Assembly (NCBI GenBank): GCA_900466475.1
Contig: UBMI01000029.1
Location: 32,037 to 96,036 of the forward strand
Reading direction: 5' to 3'
Origin: Hyphomicrobiales bacterium
GTDB lineage: Bacteria > Pseudomonadota > Alphaproteobacteria > Rhizobiales > Rhizobiaceae
Length of the DNA stretch: 64,000 nucleotides
The notes under the pieces are model-generated. The model did no database searches and was not told the origin of the DNA. It saw only the letters and a list, made by a program, of their open reading frames with translations. The position numbers were made by a program, and so were the translations under genes. Positions 51,062 to 59,974 of this stretch are shown one piece after another. Numbering within the stretch: position 1 is the stretch's first letter; every line of letters begins with the position of its first letter.

Positions 51062-51910
51062 TTATTTCAGTCCGCTGGTTTTCAGCGAATCCATGATCTG
51101 GCGCTGGAAGATGATGAAGAGCACGAGGGTCGGGATGGCGACGATCGTGGAGGCCGCCATCATGTAGTTCCACGAGGCGGAATACTGGCTCTTGAAGTTG
51201 GCGATGCCGACCTGGACCACCCAGAGATCGGCCTTGGAGGCGACCGTCAGCGGCCAGAGGAAGGCGTTCCAGTTGGCCAGGAAGAACAGGATGGCGAGTG
51301 CTGCCATGATCGGCCGGCTGAGCGGCAGGATGATGCTCCAGTAGATGCGCCAGTAGCCGGCGCCATCGACGATCGCCGCTTCCTCGATCTCGCGCGGCAG
51401 CGACAGGTAATATTGCCTGAGAAGGAAGATGCCGAAGGCATTGAAGATCGCCGGCACGATCAGCCCGGCATAGGTGTTCAGCATGCCCATGGCGCGCACG
51501 ATCACGAAGAGCGGCACGATGATGACGGGCAGGGACACGAGGAAGGTGGAGAAGATCGCGAGGAAGATCACCTCGCGGCCGGGAAAGCGCAGGCGCGCCA
51601 GCGCATAACCCGCCATCGTGTGGAAGAACAGCGCGATCACAGTCACGCTCGCCGACACGAAGAAGCTGTTGGCCATGTAGCGGATGAAGGGAACACCGGT
51701 CAGCACATATTTGAAATTTTCGAGGGTCGGATGTTCGGGGATCAGGTTGGCGGAGAAGGATTCGGCCGGTGTCTTGAAGGCGATCGACACCATCCACAGA
51801 AGCGGAAAGAGGATCATCAGCGCCAGGATCGATGTCACGAGCATCCAGAGGACGCGCACGATCGTCACCTGCGAGTTGGAAGGATAGGATGAAGCGCGGG
51901 CCTCAGTCAT
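51062..51910 (-). CDS. Carbohydrate ABC transporter permease (MalG type)
   Basis: A 282-aa inner-membrane permease with six helices. The ABC coupling EAA motif is EIEEAAIVDGAGYWRIYWSIILPLSRP (near residue 195), typical of the MalG-like half. It forms the translocation channel with the MalF-like permease; the two genes overlap by 8 bases. The substrate is likely a sugar related to the GH172 gene 18 bases downstream. Confidence 0.9.
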   Translation of the reverse strand: MTEARASSYPSNSQVTIVRVLWMLVTSILALMILFPLLWMVSIAFKTPAESFSANLIPEHPTLENFKYVLTGVPFIRYMANSFFVSASVTVIALFFHTMAGYALARLRFPGREVIFLAIFSTFLVSLPVIIVPLFVIVRAMGMLNTYAGLIVPAIFNAFGIFLLRQYYLSLPREIEEAAIVDGAGYWRIYWSIILPLSRPIMAALAILFFLANWNAFLWPLTVASKADLWVVQVGIANFKSQYSASWNYMMAASTIVAIPTLVLFIIFQRQIMDSLKTSGLK

Positions 51911-52871
51911 AGTTGAACCGGCCTCCCTTGGTCATGACGAAGAAGATGGCGGTGACCAGCATCAGGACGACGACCAGCACCGAGGACATGGCGGCGGCAT
52001 AACCGAAGGCGCCGAAGGAAAAGGCCTGCTGGTAGATGTAGACGATCAGCACCGAGGTGGAATTGGCCGGCCCGCCCTTGGTCATCACGTAGATGATGTC
52101 GAAGGCCTGGGCGCCGGCGACAGCCGCCACCATCGAGACCATCAGCACGAAGAAGCTCGTGGGCTTCAGGAGCGGCAGGGTGATGTGCCAGAAACAGTGA
52201 TAGGGGCTTGCGCCATCGATCTTGGCCGCTTCGTAATATTCCTTGGGGATGTCCTGCAAGCCGCCCAAGAAGATCAGCATGTAGAAGCCCATCAGGAACC
52301 AGAGGCTGACGAAGACGACGGTGACGAGGGCAAATTGCGGATCGCCGAGAAAGGAAACGCCCGATATGCCGAGAAGCGGCGTCAGCTTGTTGATCACGCC
52401 GATCTTGTCGACCACCATGAACTGCCAGACGACGGCGACGACGACGAGACTGACCATGTGCGGCGCGAAAAACATGGCCCGCATGACGGCATTGAAACGG
52501 TTGGTCTTCTGCACGAGAAGGGCAAGGCCGAGGCCGCAGACATAGAGAAGCGGCACGAGCAGGACGGCATAGAGCGCGGTGACGCGGGCCGCCTGCCAGA
52601 AAAGCGGGTCCTTGCCCATGCGCAGGAAATTGGCAAAGCCGACGAAGCGATAGCCGCCGAAGCCGTTGACCTCGAAGAGTGCCAGCACCAGCGAAAGCGC
52701 CATCGGCAGGCCGAGGAAGATCAGCAGCCCGATCGCATCCGGCAGCACGAAGAGATAGCCCGCGATCCATTCGCGATGCTTGGCCGACAGGCCCTTGCGG
52801 CGAAGGGGCGTGCCCGGATCGGTCCGGCTTTGATCCGGCTTGTTCTGGTGTGGGCTCATACCCGTATCCAT
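51903..52871 (-). CDS. Carbohydrate ABC transporter permease (MalF type)
   Basis: A 322-aa permease: N-terminal polar leader, then six helices. The EAA loop is EYYEAAKIDGASPYHCFWHITLPLLKP (near residue 220). Start ATG 52871 is preferred because GGGAG lies six bases upstream; ATG 52877 is directly on the Shine-Dalgarno and less likely. Preceded by a hairpin after the binding-protein gene. The ATPase (UgpC/MsmX type) is not in this operon. Confidence 0.9.
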   Translation of the reverse strand: MDTGMSPHQNKPDQSRTDPGTPLRRKGLSAKHREWIAGYLFVLPDAIGLLIFLGLPMALSLVLALFEVNGFGGYRFVGFANFLRMGKDPLFWQAARVTALYAVLLVPLLYVCGLGLALLVQKTNRFNAVMRAMFFAPHMVSLVVVAVVWQFMVVDKIGVINKLTPLLGISGVSFLGDPQFALVTVVFVSLWFLMGFYMLIFLGGLQDIPKEYYEAAKIDGASPYHCFWHITLPLLKPTSFFVLMVSMVAAVAGAQAFDIIYVMTKGGPANSTSVLIVYIYQQAFSFGAFGYAAAMSSVLVVVLMLVTAIFFVMTKGGRFNYD

Positions 52872-52888
52872 CTGCATCTCCCGAAAGA

Positions 52889-52911
52889 CCGCACGCGAGG
52901 TTCGCGTGCGG
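52889..52911 (-). terminator. Intercistronic hairpin after the binding-protein gene
   Basis: CCGCACGCGA-GGT-TCGCGTGCGG is a perfect 10-bp stem between the binding-protein stop and the first permease. Such stems stabilise the upstream mRNA and lower permease expression in ABC operons. Confidence 0.55.
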
Positions 52912-52923
52912 CCCGCTTCTCAG

Positions 52924-54285
52924 CTAGAGGATCGGCGCGCCGCTATAGGAAGCGAGGAACGCGTCGAGCTGCTGGGAAGCTGCGGTCGCCGTCTGTTGCG
53001 GATCGGCGCCGCCAAGCTGGGTCTGCTGGATGGCGTCGGAGATGATCTTGTAGACTTCCGGCGGCACCCGCGGTTCAGCCCTTGTCCCGGGGTGAATATC
53101 TTTAGCGAAGGTGCCGATATTGCCGGCAGTGAAGGCATCGCCGCCGGCCTTCAGCGCGCTGTTGCGCGGCGGCATGTCGGATTTCGCCTTGGTGCACCAG
53201 TCGGCGACACGCTGCACGGAACCCTTGTCCATGGAGGCGAGCGCCCAGGCGCAGAATTCGGCAGCCGCATCCGGGCTCTTGCCCTTGGCATTGGCAACGA
53301 AGGCCCAGCCGCCGCCGACGGTCACATATTTGCCGTTGGTCGGTGTCGGCAGCCTGAAGACGCCGTATTCGAAATCCTTGGCATTGCCGGCGAGCTGCGA
53401 AATGCCCCAGATGCCGACATTCTGGATGGCGCAATAGCCGGCGGCAAGATTGGCAACCGTATCGTTGGCGCCATTGCCGAGCACCTGGCGGGGCGCGGCA
53501 CCGCTGTTGACGGCATCCTGCCAGAATTTCAGCGCCTGCACGGTTGCCGGTGAATCGAAGGCGCTCTTGCCGTCCTTCGTCTGGAATTCGCCGCCGCCCT
53601 GCCAGAGGAACGGGTACCAGGTGAAATTCTGGTAGTAGCCGGGCGTGGTCTCGAAGAGCACGCCGTAGCGGTTCGGCGTCGTCAGCTTCTTGGCGACTTC
53701 CAGCAACTCGTCCCAGGTTTTCGGCACATCGTTTTCGTTGAGGCCGGCTTCCTCGAAAGCCTTGACCGAGTAATACATGGCCATCGGCTCGACTTCCATC
53801 GGCACGCCGTAGATCTTGCCGTCCACCATGCGGTTGGCGATGACGCTTTCGGGGAAATCCGCCTTGGTGGCGTCGTCGATATGCGGCGTCAGGTCCTGCA
53901 GCACGCCGCCATTGTAGTAGCGCAGGAAATCGCCGGGCGAGATCAGGAAGATATCCGGGCCTTCATTGGAGGCGAAGGAGGTGGCGAGCTTCGGGCCATT
54001 GATATATTCGGCGTTCGGAACGTATTCGAGCTCCACCTTCTGCTCGTGGCTGTCGTTCCAGGCGGTAATCATCTGGGTGAACCAGTCGACCTGGCTCTTA
54101 ACCTGGCCGCCTGGCGCATAGAACTGCCAGAATTTCAGGGGCGTACCTTGAGCGCGCACCGCCATCCGGTTGATATAGGGAAAGCCGGTCAGGCCGGCGG
54201 CAAGCCCGGCGCCGGTGAACAGCGCACCCTTGCGGATCAGCTGCCGGCGGGAAATGCCCTTTGCAGGCGTCTTGATATCGGTCAT
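52924..54285 (-). CDS. ABC transporter sugar-binding protein, Tat-exported
   Basis: A 453-aa periplasmic substrate-binding protein of the family 1 (MalE-like) type. Residues 11-45 form a Tat signal (SRRQLIRKGALFTGAGLAAGLTG) with the twin arginine. Then the typical fold: LKFWQFYAPGG, GPDIFLISPGDFLRYYNGG, KIYGVPMEVEPMAMYYSVKAFEEAG, and TTPNRYGVLFETTPG. The start at 54285 has AGGAAG close upstream; the earlier frame is the intergenic region. It is the first transporter gene after lacI, 61 bases away. Confidence 0.9.
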   Translation of the reverse strand: MTDIKTPAKGISRRQLIRKGALFTGAGLAAGLTGFPYINRMAVRAQGTPLKFWQFYAPGGQVKSQVDWFTQMITAWNDSHEQKVELEYVPNAEYINGPKLATSFASNEGPDIFLISPGDFLRYYNGGVLQDLTPHIDDATKADFPESVIANRMVDGKIYGVPMEVEPMAMYYSVKAFEEAGLNENDVPKTWDELLEVAKKLTTPNRYGVLFETTPGYYQNFTWYPFLWQGGGEFQTKDGKSAFDSPATVQALKFWQDAVNSGAAPRQVLGNGANDTVANLAAGYCAIQNVGIWGISQLAGNAKDFEYGVFRLPTPTNGKYVTVGGGWAFVANAKGKSPDAAAEFCAWALASMDKGSVQRVADWCTKAKSDMPPRNSALKAGGDAFTAGNIGTFAKDIHPGTRAEPRVPPEVYKIISDAIQQTQLGGADPQQTATAASQQLDAFLASYSGAPIL

Positions 54286-54346
54286 GTCTTCCTCCCGTTG
54301 ATGGACCCGCAGGCCGGCTCCTCTTCCGGCAAGCAGGCGGTTTTGT

Positions 54347-55351
54347 TCATGCGGTATCGAAAGGCTGAAGGCTGCAGGCGATGATTTCCGAGCGCGGCGG
54401 CCCGTCATAGCGTCCTGACATGCGCTCGAGCAGCATCGCGGTGGCGCGCTCGGCAAGGGCTGAAGGCGGGCGGCCGACGCGCGTCAGGCGCGGGCGCACA
54501 TATTCGAGCTGGGTCTGGTCGCCGAAGACGGCAACCGCCATATCCTGCGGTATCCTGATGCCGCGATCGTAGAACTCGGCAAGCGCGCCCGAGGCCATCA
54601 GGAAGTTGGCGAAGAAGACGACCGAGGGCAGGGCGCCCTTGTGGTGCTCCAACAGCCACTCGACCGAGGCCTGGCCCGACGGACCGAGATAGCTGCCCTC
54701 GAAGCGCAGGGCGGGATCGGGCTCGACGCCGCCATCGCGCAGGCCCTGTTCGAAGCCTGCCGCGCGCGCCATCGCTTCGGCAAAGAAGGACGGGCCGGTG
54801 ACATGGGCGATGCGCTTGTGCCCCTTGGAGGCCAGATATTGCCCCATCAGCCGGCCGCCGCCGAAATCATCGATCTTCAGGCTGTCGACGGCCCGATTGG
54901 GCAGGTCGCCGATGAACACCGTCGGCAGGTCGATGCCTAAGAGCGCGTCGTGCATGCCGTGCAGGGCGAAGTCGCCGACGATCAGGCCGTCGATGCGGCG
55001 GTTGCGGATCTGGCGCAGATATTCGCGCCCGTGCTCCTGCGAATGGCCGCCCGGCACGTCGGTATTGAAGATCAGCATGTCGAGGCCGGCTGCCTCCATC
55101 TCCGACTGCGCCGTCTTGACGAGCTCGGGATAGAAGGGGTTGCGGATATCGGGGATCAGCATGGCGACCAGATTGGTCTTGCCGGTGCGCAGGCTCTGTG
55201 CCTGCGGGTTCGGGACGTAGCCGAGTTCCTCGACCGCCGCGAGCACTTTTTCGCGCAGCGCCTGGGAGACGCGATCGGCATGATTGAGCACATGCGAGAC
55301 TGTCGTCCGCGATACTCCTGCTCGTTCTGCGACCTTGCCTATCGTGCTCAT
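54347..55351 (-). CDS. LacI-family transcriptional repressor
   Basis: A 334-aa repressor: LacI HTH (TIGKVAERAGVSRTTVSHVLNHADRVSQALREKVLAAVEELGYVPNP) and a periplasmic-binding-like effector domain (VAMLIPDIRNPFYPELVKTAQSEME, HGREYLRQIRNRRIDGLIVG). It likely represses its own operon (lacI, binding protein, two permeases, GH172) through the 20-bp palindrome 29 bases upstream of its start, with an imported sugar as inducer. Confidence 0.9.
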   Translation of the reverse strand: MSTIGKVAERAGVSRTTVSHVLNHADRVSQALREKVLAAVEELGYVPNPQAQSLRTGKTNLVAMLIPDIRNPFYPELVKTAQSEMEAAGLDMLIFNTDVPGGHSQEHGREYLRQIRNRRIDGLIVGDFALHGMHDALLGIDLPTVFIGDLPNRAVDSLKIDDFGGGRLMGQYLASKGHKRIAHVTGPSFFAEAMARAAGFEQGLRDGGVEPDPALRFEGSYLGPSGQASVEWLLEHHKGALPSVVFFANFLMASGALAEFYDRGIRIPQDMAVAVFGDQTQLEYVRPRLTRVGRPPSALAERATAMLLERMSGRYDGPPRSEIIACSLQPFDTA

Positions 55352-55379
55352 GAGCGCATCAAAACACACAAAAAATCGA

Positions 55380-55399
55380 TTTGCAAATCGATTTGCAAA
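55380..55399. promoter_or_regulatory. LacI operator, 20-bp perfect palindrome
   Basis: TTTGCAAATC-GATTTGCAAA is a perfect palindrome with a central CG typical of LacI-family sites. It overlaps a further ATCGAT palindrome (aaaatcgattt) just before it, so two overlapping sites may exist. It lies between the repressor start and the divergent SRPBCC gene. Confidence 0.75.
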
Positions 55400-55552
55400 A
55401 ATCAAAACAGCTTTTTTTACCGTCGTGTTTTTGAACGGTTGCCCTATGATCGGCGAAGGAGCGGAAACAAAAAAATCAGTCGCAATGTCGGATCGGGAGG
55501 ACGAGGGCCGTCCTAGAGGCATTGCCAAAGTTCAATCCAAAGGAGGATCATC

Positions 55553-55996
55553 ATGCCGAGCACAATCAAACTTCACCGCGTCCTTGCGACCACGCCGGAC
55601 AAGGTCTATCGCGCATTCCTGGAAGCCGATGCCGTGGCCAAATGGCTCCCGCCAAACGGCTTTACCTGCACGGTCCATCATCTGGAGCCCGTCGTCGGCG
55701 GAACGCACAGGATGTCGTTCCGCAACTTCACGACCGGCCACAGCCATTCCTTCGGCGGCGAATATCTGGAGCTCGTTCCCGGCCAGCGGATCCGTTACAC
55801 GGACAAGTTCGACGATGCCAACCTGCCCGGTGAAATGGACGTGACCGTGACCCTGACGAAGGTTTCGGTCGGCACCGAACTCAATGTGGTGCAGGCCGGC
55901 ATTCCGGATCTCATCCCGCCGGAGGCCTGCTATCTCGGCTGGCAGGAATCGTTGCGCAATCTCGCACGCCTGGTCGAGCCCGATATCCAGCAGTAA
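55553..55996 (+). CDS. SRPBCC/AHSA1-domain protein
   Basis: A 147-aa protein of the START-like fold (PSTIKLHRVLATTPDKVYRAFLEADAVAKWLPP, then FGGEYLELVPGQRIRYTDKFDD and ending ECYLGWQESLRNLARLVEP). The AHSA1 group binds hydrophobic ligands or acts on Hsp90-like partners; here no partner is evident. GGAGG precedes the ATG by six bases. It is divergent from lacI, separated by about 200 bases that hold the operator. Confidence 0.85.
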   Translation: MPSTIKLHRVLATTPDKVYRAFLEADAVAKWLPPNGFTCTVHHLEPVVGGTHRMSFRNFTTGHSHSFGGEYLELVPGQRIRYTDKFDDANLPGEMDVTVTLTKVSVGTELNVVQAGIPDLIPPEACYLGWQESLRNLARLVEPDIQQ

Positions 55997-56079
55997 GCGC
56001 GAAAACCCGAGGGAAGGCCGGACCGGCGGAAATCCAGAACCCGCCGTCCGGATCGGCACAGTCGCAACAGCGTCGATCG

Positions 56080-57405
56080 CTATTGACGAAAAGGGGTGAC
56101 GGAGCCGGTTGCGGGCTGCGCTTTCGGGGGAAGGGATTTCGAACCGCCGAGGCCCTGCGTGTCCGGCATTTTGGCAAGTTCCAGATCCTCCGGAAAGTCG
56201 TAGATCTGGGCGAGCCGCCGATCGAGCAGGGCCATCTCCGTTTCGAGAGCAGGCCGGCGGAATTCGGGCAGCACCTGCAGCCCATATTCCAGCACGGCAC
56301 GCAGGCGGCGGGCGATCTGAAAATTCTCGGCGCCGTAGAGCCTGATCTCGCTGAAGGTGAGCTTCACGAAATCCTCCCAGTCCGGCGTCCTGCAGATAAG
56401 CCGCAATTCGCCGGCCGCGTTGAAAATCGCTTCCTTGCCCAGATCGCGCTTGCCGGCAAAGCAGAGCAGGCGCTGCAGCTGATCGATCGCGAGCACAGCC
56501 GTTGTCGGATCGTTGATCGCTTTCGAAAGCGCCTTGATCGCGATGTCGGCGATGATCCTGAAGGCGAATGTCGCGTCGTGTTCGAGGGTTCGTTCCGGCC
56601 CGAAGGCAATCAGCGATTTGAGCTTGTCTTCGTCCGGCGACAGGATGCCGTAGAGCCGGAAGAGCGGTTCGCCGGAGGCGACGAAATCGCCGATGCGCGG
56701 AACCAGCTCGACAACGGAGCGCGTCTTCTCGGCCTTCGCCAGCAGCGCATCCTTGTTCACGGCGACGATGATGGCGGGGCGCCCCCGGTAGAGGATGACC
56801 TTGTCCGGCTCGGTGCCGGGGCGCAGGTAACTGGCAGCGGTGTCGGCCTCGGCTTTCGCCATTGCAGGGTAGACATCCTCGATCACCGCGCGGCCTTGTT
56901 CGCTCACGCGCAGCATGATGCTCACCGGGCGCAGCAGGCGGGCGGCATAATCGATCAGATAGAGGAAGGCGGCGATCGACAGAAAACCGAGAAGGCCGGC
57001 GATCTGGGCGATGGCCTGCGGGACGGCAGCTTCCAGCCGCACCAGCGCGCCGGTCGCAAAGAGCAGGGTGAATGTGAAAAGCCCGACGGTAAAGCGGATG
57101 GCATTGTCATTCAGCAATGTCGTCGCAATGATCCTGGGCGTCAGTTGGCCGCCTGCGATCTGGATCGCCACCAGCAGCGAGCCGAAGGTGAAGACGACGA
57201 AGGTCAGCGTCATCGTGATGATCGTCTCTAGCAGCCTCTGGGTGCCTTCGGTGCCCCACGGCCATGGTTCGATCCAGATGATCCAGGGCTCCAGCAGGGA
57301 AGCCACCCGGATTGCCATCAGGTAGAGCAGCAGGGCAATGAATGGCACCAGCCATAGCGATGACTTGATGTAGCTCTTCAAGCTATAGAGCCGGTTCCAG
57401 CCCAT
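56080..57405 (-). CDS. DUF2254 membrane protein
   Basis: A 441-aa protein with four N-terminal membrane helices (about 14-170) and a cytoplasmic C-terminal part (FGPERTLEHDATFAFRIIADIAIKALSKAINDPTTAVLAIDQL). This is the DUF2254 family, which occurs in many Proteobacteria with unknown role. Full length. The convergent SRPBCC gene ends 83 bases away. Confidence 0.85.
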   Translation of the reverse strand: MGWNRLYSLKSYIKSSLWLVPFIALLLYLMAIRVASLLEPWIIWIEPWPWGTEGTQRLLETIITMTLTFVVFTFGSLLVAIQIAGGQLTPRIIATTLLNDNAIRFTVGLFTFTLLFATGALVRLEAAVPQAIAQIAGLLGFLSIAAFLYLIDYAARLLRPVSIMLRVSEQGRAVIEDVYPAMAKAEADTAASYLRPGTEPDKVILYRGRPAIIVAVNKDALLAKAEKTRSVVELVPRIGDFVASGEPLFRLYGILSPDEDKLKSLIAFGPERTLEHDATFAFRIIADIAIKALSKAINDPTTAVLAIDQLQRLLCFAGKRDLGKEAIFNAAGELRLICRTPDWEDFVKLTFSEIRLYGAENFQIARRLRAVLEYGLQVLPEFRRPALETEMALLDRRLAQIYDFPEDLELAKMPDTQGLGGSKSLPPKAQPATGSVTPFRQ

Positions 57406-57474
57406 GTTTTTCCCCCAGTGCCCGGGCCCCCGCCCGGCAAATGCCGCGCCGTCCTTGCTGCGGATCGGCGCGGT

Positions 57475-57741
57475 ATGATCTCAGTGCGCCTGACGGGCGG
57501 GACTGCGAGTTTCCGGCCGCTCCAGCTGTGTCCGAAGGGCCAGATCTCAGTATTTCAGGTCGCGCGCAGTCTTGCGGCCGCTCTGCTTGCTCTGGCGCTT
57601 GTCCTGTCTGCAGGTGGCATTGCTCTGGTCATTGGCCACGCGGCAGGCCTGTTTCGTATTGCGCGCGCCCTGCCGCGCATCATTGCCTCACTCTTCTCGA
57701 CATGCTTCCGATCCCCATCGGAGGGTCCATGTCTTGGGTAG
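57475..57741 (+). CDS. Doubtful small protein with one membrane helix
   Basis: An 88-aa frame (MISVRLTGG...) with a hydrophobic stretch (VARSLAAALLALALVLSAGGIALVIGHAAG, residues 28-57). No clear ribosome site, no known family. It lies in the 650-base space from 57406 to 58055, where nothing else was identified. Could be a chance open frame. Confidence 0.2.
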   Translation: MISVRLTGGTASFRPLQLCPKGQISVFQVARSLAAALLALALVLSAGGIALVIGHAAGLFRIARALPRIIASLFSTCFRSPSEGPCLG

Positions 57742-58055
57742 GCGCACGCACGGGTGATCCCGCGTCAGAACAAGTAGCGATAAGATCATCCGCGGAGGAC
57801 CGCGCTTCAGGATTTCGCCCAATCTTCGATGGCGGCCAACCGACCGGGATCGACCCTGCCATTATGCATGAAATGGCTCAACGGCTACGTATATTACTGT
57901 AGGACACGCACACGGGACGGGGGTCGCGCCAGTTCCCGACGCAATGCCGAACCCCGCTTTCCAGGCCCTCGTTGTCTCGGCCTTGATTCAACGCAATGAA
58001 GAGAACCGCCACTTCGATCATAGTTCCGGGGCTACGACCTGCCCGGAGCCATTCC

Positions 58056-58730
58056 ATGAAGCCGACGGGGATCTTTTCCATCTTCGAAAATCTCGATCCC
58101 GGCGATGCGCTCGGCGAGGTGCTTTTCGGGCTGATCATGGCGCTGACCTGGACGATCGGTTCGAGACTCGTCCTGCGTGAGGAAGGACTGGTCGTGCGCG
58201 ACCTCGTCGTTGCGACAATCGGATGCAATCTCGCCTGGGGCATTATCGACGCCGTCCTGTTCACGCTCGGAACGAAGTTTTTCAGGAGCAGGCGTCTGCG
58301 CCTGTTCCGGCAGGTCAAGACGGCGAGGGACGAAGGCGCCGCACTCGCGGTGCTCGCGAAGGAGTTTCCGATCGAAGGCACGCCGCTCTCCGCAAAGCCT
58401 GCCGACGCGGAGGCGCTCTATCGGTCGCTGCTGGCGCTCACAACCCGTGCCGAGCCGGTGAAGGTGCCGCTGACGAGAGACGATCTGTCGGCGGCAATTG
58501 CGATCTTTATCCTGGTCTCGGCCACCGCCCTTCCTGCGGTCGTCCCGTTCTTTCTGATCGACGATGCCAACCGCGCCCTGAGAGCGAGCAACTTCCTTCT
58601 GATCGCATTGCTGTTCGTGACCGGCTATGCGTGGGCACGGTTTTCGGGCGGCCGTCCGTTTTATGCGGGCATCACCATGACCTGCCTCGGATTGTTCCTG
58701 GTCGCCATCGCGGTCGCCCTGGGCGGCTGA
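58056..58730 (+). CDS. VIT-like membrane protein
   Basis: A 224-aa protein with helices at about 10-40 and 50-72, a cytoplasmic polar segment (90-140) and three C-terminal helices (146-222). The N-terminal DPGDALGEVLFGLIMALTWTIG and ending FSGGRPFYAGITMTCLG resemble members annotated as VIT1/CCC1-like transporters of iron or manganese, though the signature metal residues are few. The start ATG 58056 is chosen because the upstream frame is poor. Confidence 0.65.
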   Translation: MKPTGIFSIFENLDPGDALGEVLFGLIMALTWTIGSRLVLREEGLVVRDLVVATIGCNLAWGIIDAVLFTLGTKFFRSRRLRLFRQVKTARDEGAALAVLAKEFPIEGTPLSAKPADAEALYRSLLALTTRAEPVKVPLTRDDLSAAIAIFILVSATALPAVVPFFLIDDANRALRASNFLLIALLFVTGYAWARFSGGRPFYAGITMTCLGLFLVAIAVALGG

Positions 58731-58892
58731 GGAAATACGCCGCTTCACCGGCGGAGCCGGCGCGGCACTCACGCCTGTCAGCAGCGCGCCCTTAGACTTG
58801 CAGCGGGACTGTTCTACCATATCAAGGTATGATTTCGCTCGCGGCAATATCTGCGAATGTTGCTCCGCAGCTTGACCGCAGGAGAGCATTCA

Positions 58893-59411
58893 ATGAAGCA
58901 GATTATCGTGGTGTCACTGGCCGTTGGTCTGGTTACCGGCCTCGTCGGTTACAATGCCGCCGCATCCGGGGCCGATGAGGGACGTGCGCCGGCCCTGTCG
59001 GAGCTGCCTGCCGGCTACCGCGACTGGCCGCTGATCACCGTGGCGCATGAGGAGGGAAAGCTCAACGATATCAGGGCCATTCTCGGCAATGATATCGCGA
59101 TCAAAGCCTTCCGGGAGGGGTCCACCACCTATCCCGACGGCACCATCATCGGACGCCTGGCCTGGGATTATCACCCGCTGGAAGAGAGCAAGGCGGCCTT
59201 TGGCGCTGCCCAGTCATTCGTTGCCGGGTTGCCCAAGAACGGCGTTCAGTTCATGGTCAAGGACGCGACAAAATATGCTTCGACCGGCGGCTGGGGATAT
59301 GTCGAGTTCGACGATGGCAAGCCTTCCGCAAAAGCAATGCCCGAAGCATGTTTTACCTGTCACTCGGTCGTCAAGGACCGCGACTTCGTGTTCAGCCGCT
59401 ACGCACCCTGA
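58893..59411 (+). CDS. Cytochrome P460 family protein
   Basis: A 172-aa exported c-type haem protein: signal peptide (QIIVVSLAVGLVTGLVGYNAAAS), core (YRDWPLITVAHEEGKLNDIRAILGN, FREGSTTYPDGTIIGRLAWDYHP, FMVKDATKYASTGGWGYVEFDDGKP), and the haem-binding CFTCHSVV near the C-terminus (residues 156-163). The P460 family oxidises hydroxylamine or binds NO in some bacteria; here the Lys cross-link cannot be judged. GGAGAG precedes the ATG. Confidence 0.85.
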   Translation: MKQIIVVSLAVGLVTGLVGYNAAASGADEGRAPALSELPAGYRDWPLITVAHEEGKLNDIRAILGNDIAIKAFREGSTTYPDGTIIGRLAWDYHPLEESKAAFGAAQSFVAGLPKNGVQFMVKDATKYASTGGWGYVEFDDGKPSAKAMPEACFTCHSVVKDRDFVFSRYAP

Positions 59412-59488
59412 CCGGCATATCTGTCCCGGACCCGATTATCCGCTATAAGGCATCCATGCCGGCATCGAGTGTCCGGACGGGGCTGGTC

Positions 59489-59935
59489 ATGAAGTTTGCC
59501 GCTTGTCTTCTGGCCATATGGTCGCTCGGCAATATGGTTGCGCCACCGCTGATGGCAGCGTCCGCACCCAGGCCGGTGACGGCGCAGGGTTGCGGCGATT
59601 TCCTGGCGCAGATCAGGAAGAAGCCTGCTCATGTCGAATTCGCCGGCTGCAACTATGCCGCGGATCGGCAGGGCAAACCGCTTGAGGCGACATACCGCGT
59701 ATCCGGCGGGTTTGCGGCTGCAACCGAGGCCTATCTCATCAAGGCCGTGGGTTTGAACCGGCTCAAGCGCTCCTGCTGCCTGTGGGATTCGCCCGCCAGC
59801 CAGTACCGTGATTCAATCGGCCGCGACTTCCTGATCTCCATGGTCTCGGAGGAGACCATGGTGTCCAGCCGCAGCGGGTGGCCGCAGATCGTCGTCTTCG
59901 AGATCACGGTCGAGACGTTTGCCGAGGATATGTGA
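59489..59935 (+). CDS. Secreted DUF4952-like protein
   Basis: A 148-aa protein: signal peptide (KFAACLLAIWSLGNMVAPPLMAAS) and a mature domain with Cys pairs (QGCGDFLAQI, AGCNYAAD, RSCCLWDSP). The pattern matches DUF4952, of unknown function. An earlier ATG at 59456 is possible; 59489 was chosen because it begins the signal peptide directly. It follows the P460 gene by 77 bases on the same strand. Confidence 0.65.
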   Translation: MKFAACLLAIWSLGNMVAPPLMAASAPRPVTAQGCGDFLAQIRKKPAHVEFAGCNYAADRQGKPLEATYRVSGGFAAATEAYLIKAVGLNRLKRSCCLWDSPASQYRDSIGRDFLISMVSEETMVSSRSGWPQIVVFEITVETFAEDM

Positions 59936-59974
59936 CGAGGCGGATCTCAGTCCGCAGAGCCGAGGCGCCGGGCT

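Noticed and set aside
50414..51892. 492-codon plus-strand frame opposite the GH172 and permease genes
   Set aside because: Highly charged, His/Asp/Glu-rich antisense product spanning two genuine genes.
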